NCBI GenBank assembly: GCA_025450955.1
Contig: JANWLJ010000141.1
Location: forward strand, 1-6,570
Length of the DNA stretch: 6,570 nucleotides
DNA from: Polyangium sp. (in: bacteria)
GTDB taxonomy: Bacteria; Myxococcota_A; Polyangia; Palsa-1104
Reading direction: 5' to 3'
Under the pieces are notes generated by a model. It saw only the letters and a program-made list of their open reading frames with translations, searched no databases and was not told the DNA's origin. Position numbers and translations under genes: made by a program. This document shows positions 6,066 to 6,570 of the stretch, in pieces. Each line of letters begins with the position of its first letter. Positions within the stretch are counted from its first letter, which is position 1.

Positions 6066-6570
6066 ATGCGCGCAGGGCTCTTTCTCCTCGCCCTTTTAGC
6101 CGGCTGCGCTCCTCCGCATTGGTCGGTGCCGGTCGACGGGCTCGATCGCGTTCCGCTCAGCATCTGGGCGGCCGGCCCGCGCGATCTCTACGCGGTCGGC
6201 GGCGCGCTCGGCTCGGGGGGCGACGCGCTCTTTCTTCATGACGACGGCGCGACCTGGGCGCCGATCCCGGTGCAGAGCCAGGCGACGTTGTGGTGGGTCT
6301 TCGGCCTCTCGGGCACCGACGTCTATTCGGTCGGCGAGCAGGGCACCATCCTTCACTGGGACGGGAGCGCGCTCACCCAGCTCGCCAGCCCGACCACCCG
6401 CACGCTCTACGGCATCTGGGGCACCAGCGACGACGATCTGTGGGCCGTCGGGGGCGAGCCCGGCTCGGACGGCGTGCTCCTTCACAAAGACGCGAGCGGC
6501 TGGACCGAACAGCCGGTGGGGGTCGCCGGGGTGGCGCTGTTCAAGGTGGGGGGCTCGGGCGCGGCGGACG
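6066..6570 (+). CDS. Lipoprotein with beta-propeller-like repeats, N-terminal part (runs off the right edge)
   Basis: The plus-strand ATG at 6066 opens a frame of 168 complete codons that is still open at the window end. Residues 1-14 are a lipoprotein signal peptide with the lipobox LAGC, so Cys14 would be lipidated and the protein anchored to a membrane facing the periplasm or the surface. The rest shows three copies of a repeat at 32-46 (SIWAAGPRDLYAVGG), 77-91 (WVFGLSGTDVYSVGE) and 116-130 (GIWGTSDDDLWAVGG), 45 and 39 residues apart. Each is followed by a 'FLHDDG', 'LHWDGS' or 'LHKDAS'-type strand. This pattern is typical of propeller-like secreted proteins abundant in myxobacteria, where function is generally unknown. 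There is no Shine-Dalgarno before the ATG, which sits close to the putative promoter. The full length and any C-terminal domain are unseen. Confidence 0.85.
   Translation, partial: MRAGLFLLALLAGCAPPHWSVPVDGLDRVPLSIWAAGPRDLYAVGGALGSGGDALFLHDDGATWAPIPVQSQATLWWVFGLSGTDVYSVGEQGTILHWDGSALTQLASPTTRTLYGIWGTSDDDLWAVGGEPGSDGVLLHKDASGWTEQPVGVAGVALFKVGGSGAAD

Noticed and set aside
6096..6485. Minus-strand open frame opposite the lipoprotein gene
   Set aside because: The plus frame has a lipobox and regular propeller repeats, while the minus frame shows no domain.

Overview
The window is GC-rich (about 70% by hand count over two sampled lines of the ThDP-enzyme gene) and densely packed, with short gaps, overlapping genes and alternative start codons. 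It most likely comes from a myxobacterium (Myxococcota). Two features point there: the protein at 5321-5929 has the motif layout of the Myxococcales-restricted DUF2378/TIGR02265 family, and the lipoprotein at the right edge carries 'IWGTSDDDLWAVG'-type propeller repeats that are very common in that group. This assignment comes from motif recognition, not from a database search.

Layout. From 5929 down to the left edge every gene is on the minus strand. The first four look like one operon: a DUF2378-like protein (5929-5321), a thiamine-diphosphate (ThDP) enzyme of the acetolactate synthase type (5317-3650), a FabH/KAS III-like ketosynthase (3657-2539) and a soluble hybrid histidine kinase with a C-terminal receiver (2525-954). 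The junctions are a 3-nt gap, an 8-nt overlap and a 13-nt gap. After a 55-nt spacer with its own promoter-like sequence comes a second minus-strand pair: an exported FKBP-type prolyl isomerase (898-458) and the N-terminal third of the molybdenum cofactor enzyme MoeA (461 to beyond base 1), joined by an ATGA stop/start overlap. On the plus strand, divergent from the operon across a 136-nt promoter region, a lipoprotein with beta-propeller-like repeats starts at 6066 and runs off the right edge.

How the genes may work together. The four-gene cassette is the most interesting part. It places two carbon-carbon or acyl-transfer enzymes next to a lineage-restricted protein and a cytoplasmic two-component sensor. 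The ThDP enzyme keeps the catalytic Glu and the ThDP-binding motif, but two regions diverge from housekeeping acetolactate synthase and no regulatory small subunit lies beside it. The KAS III-like enzyme keeps the nucleophilic Cys and the conserved Asn but has Asn where FabH has its catalytic His. A reasonable but unproven reading is a small pathway making an acyloin- or acyl-derived metabolite, co-expressed with a signalling kinase. The FKBP-moeA pair looks like housekeeping. No tRNA, rRNA, CRISPR array, insertion sequence or attachment site was seen.
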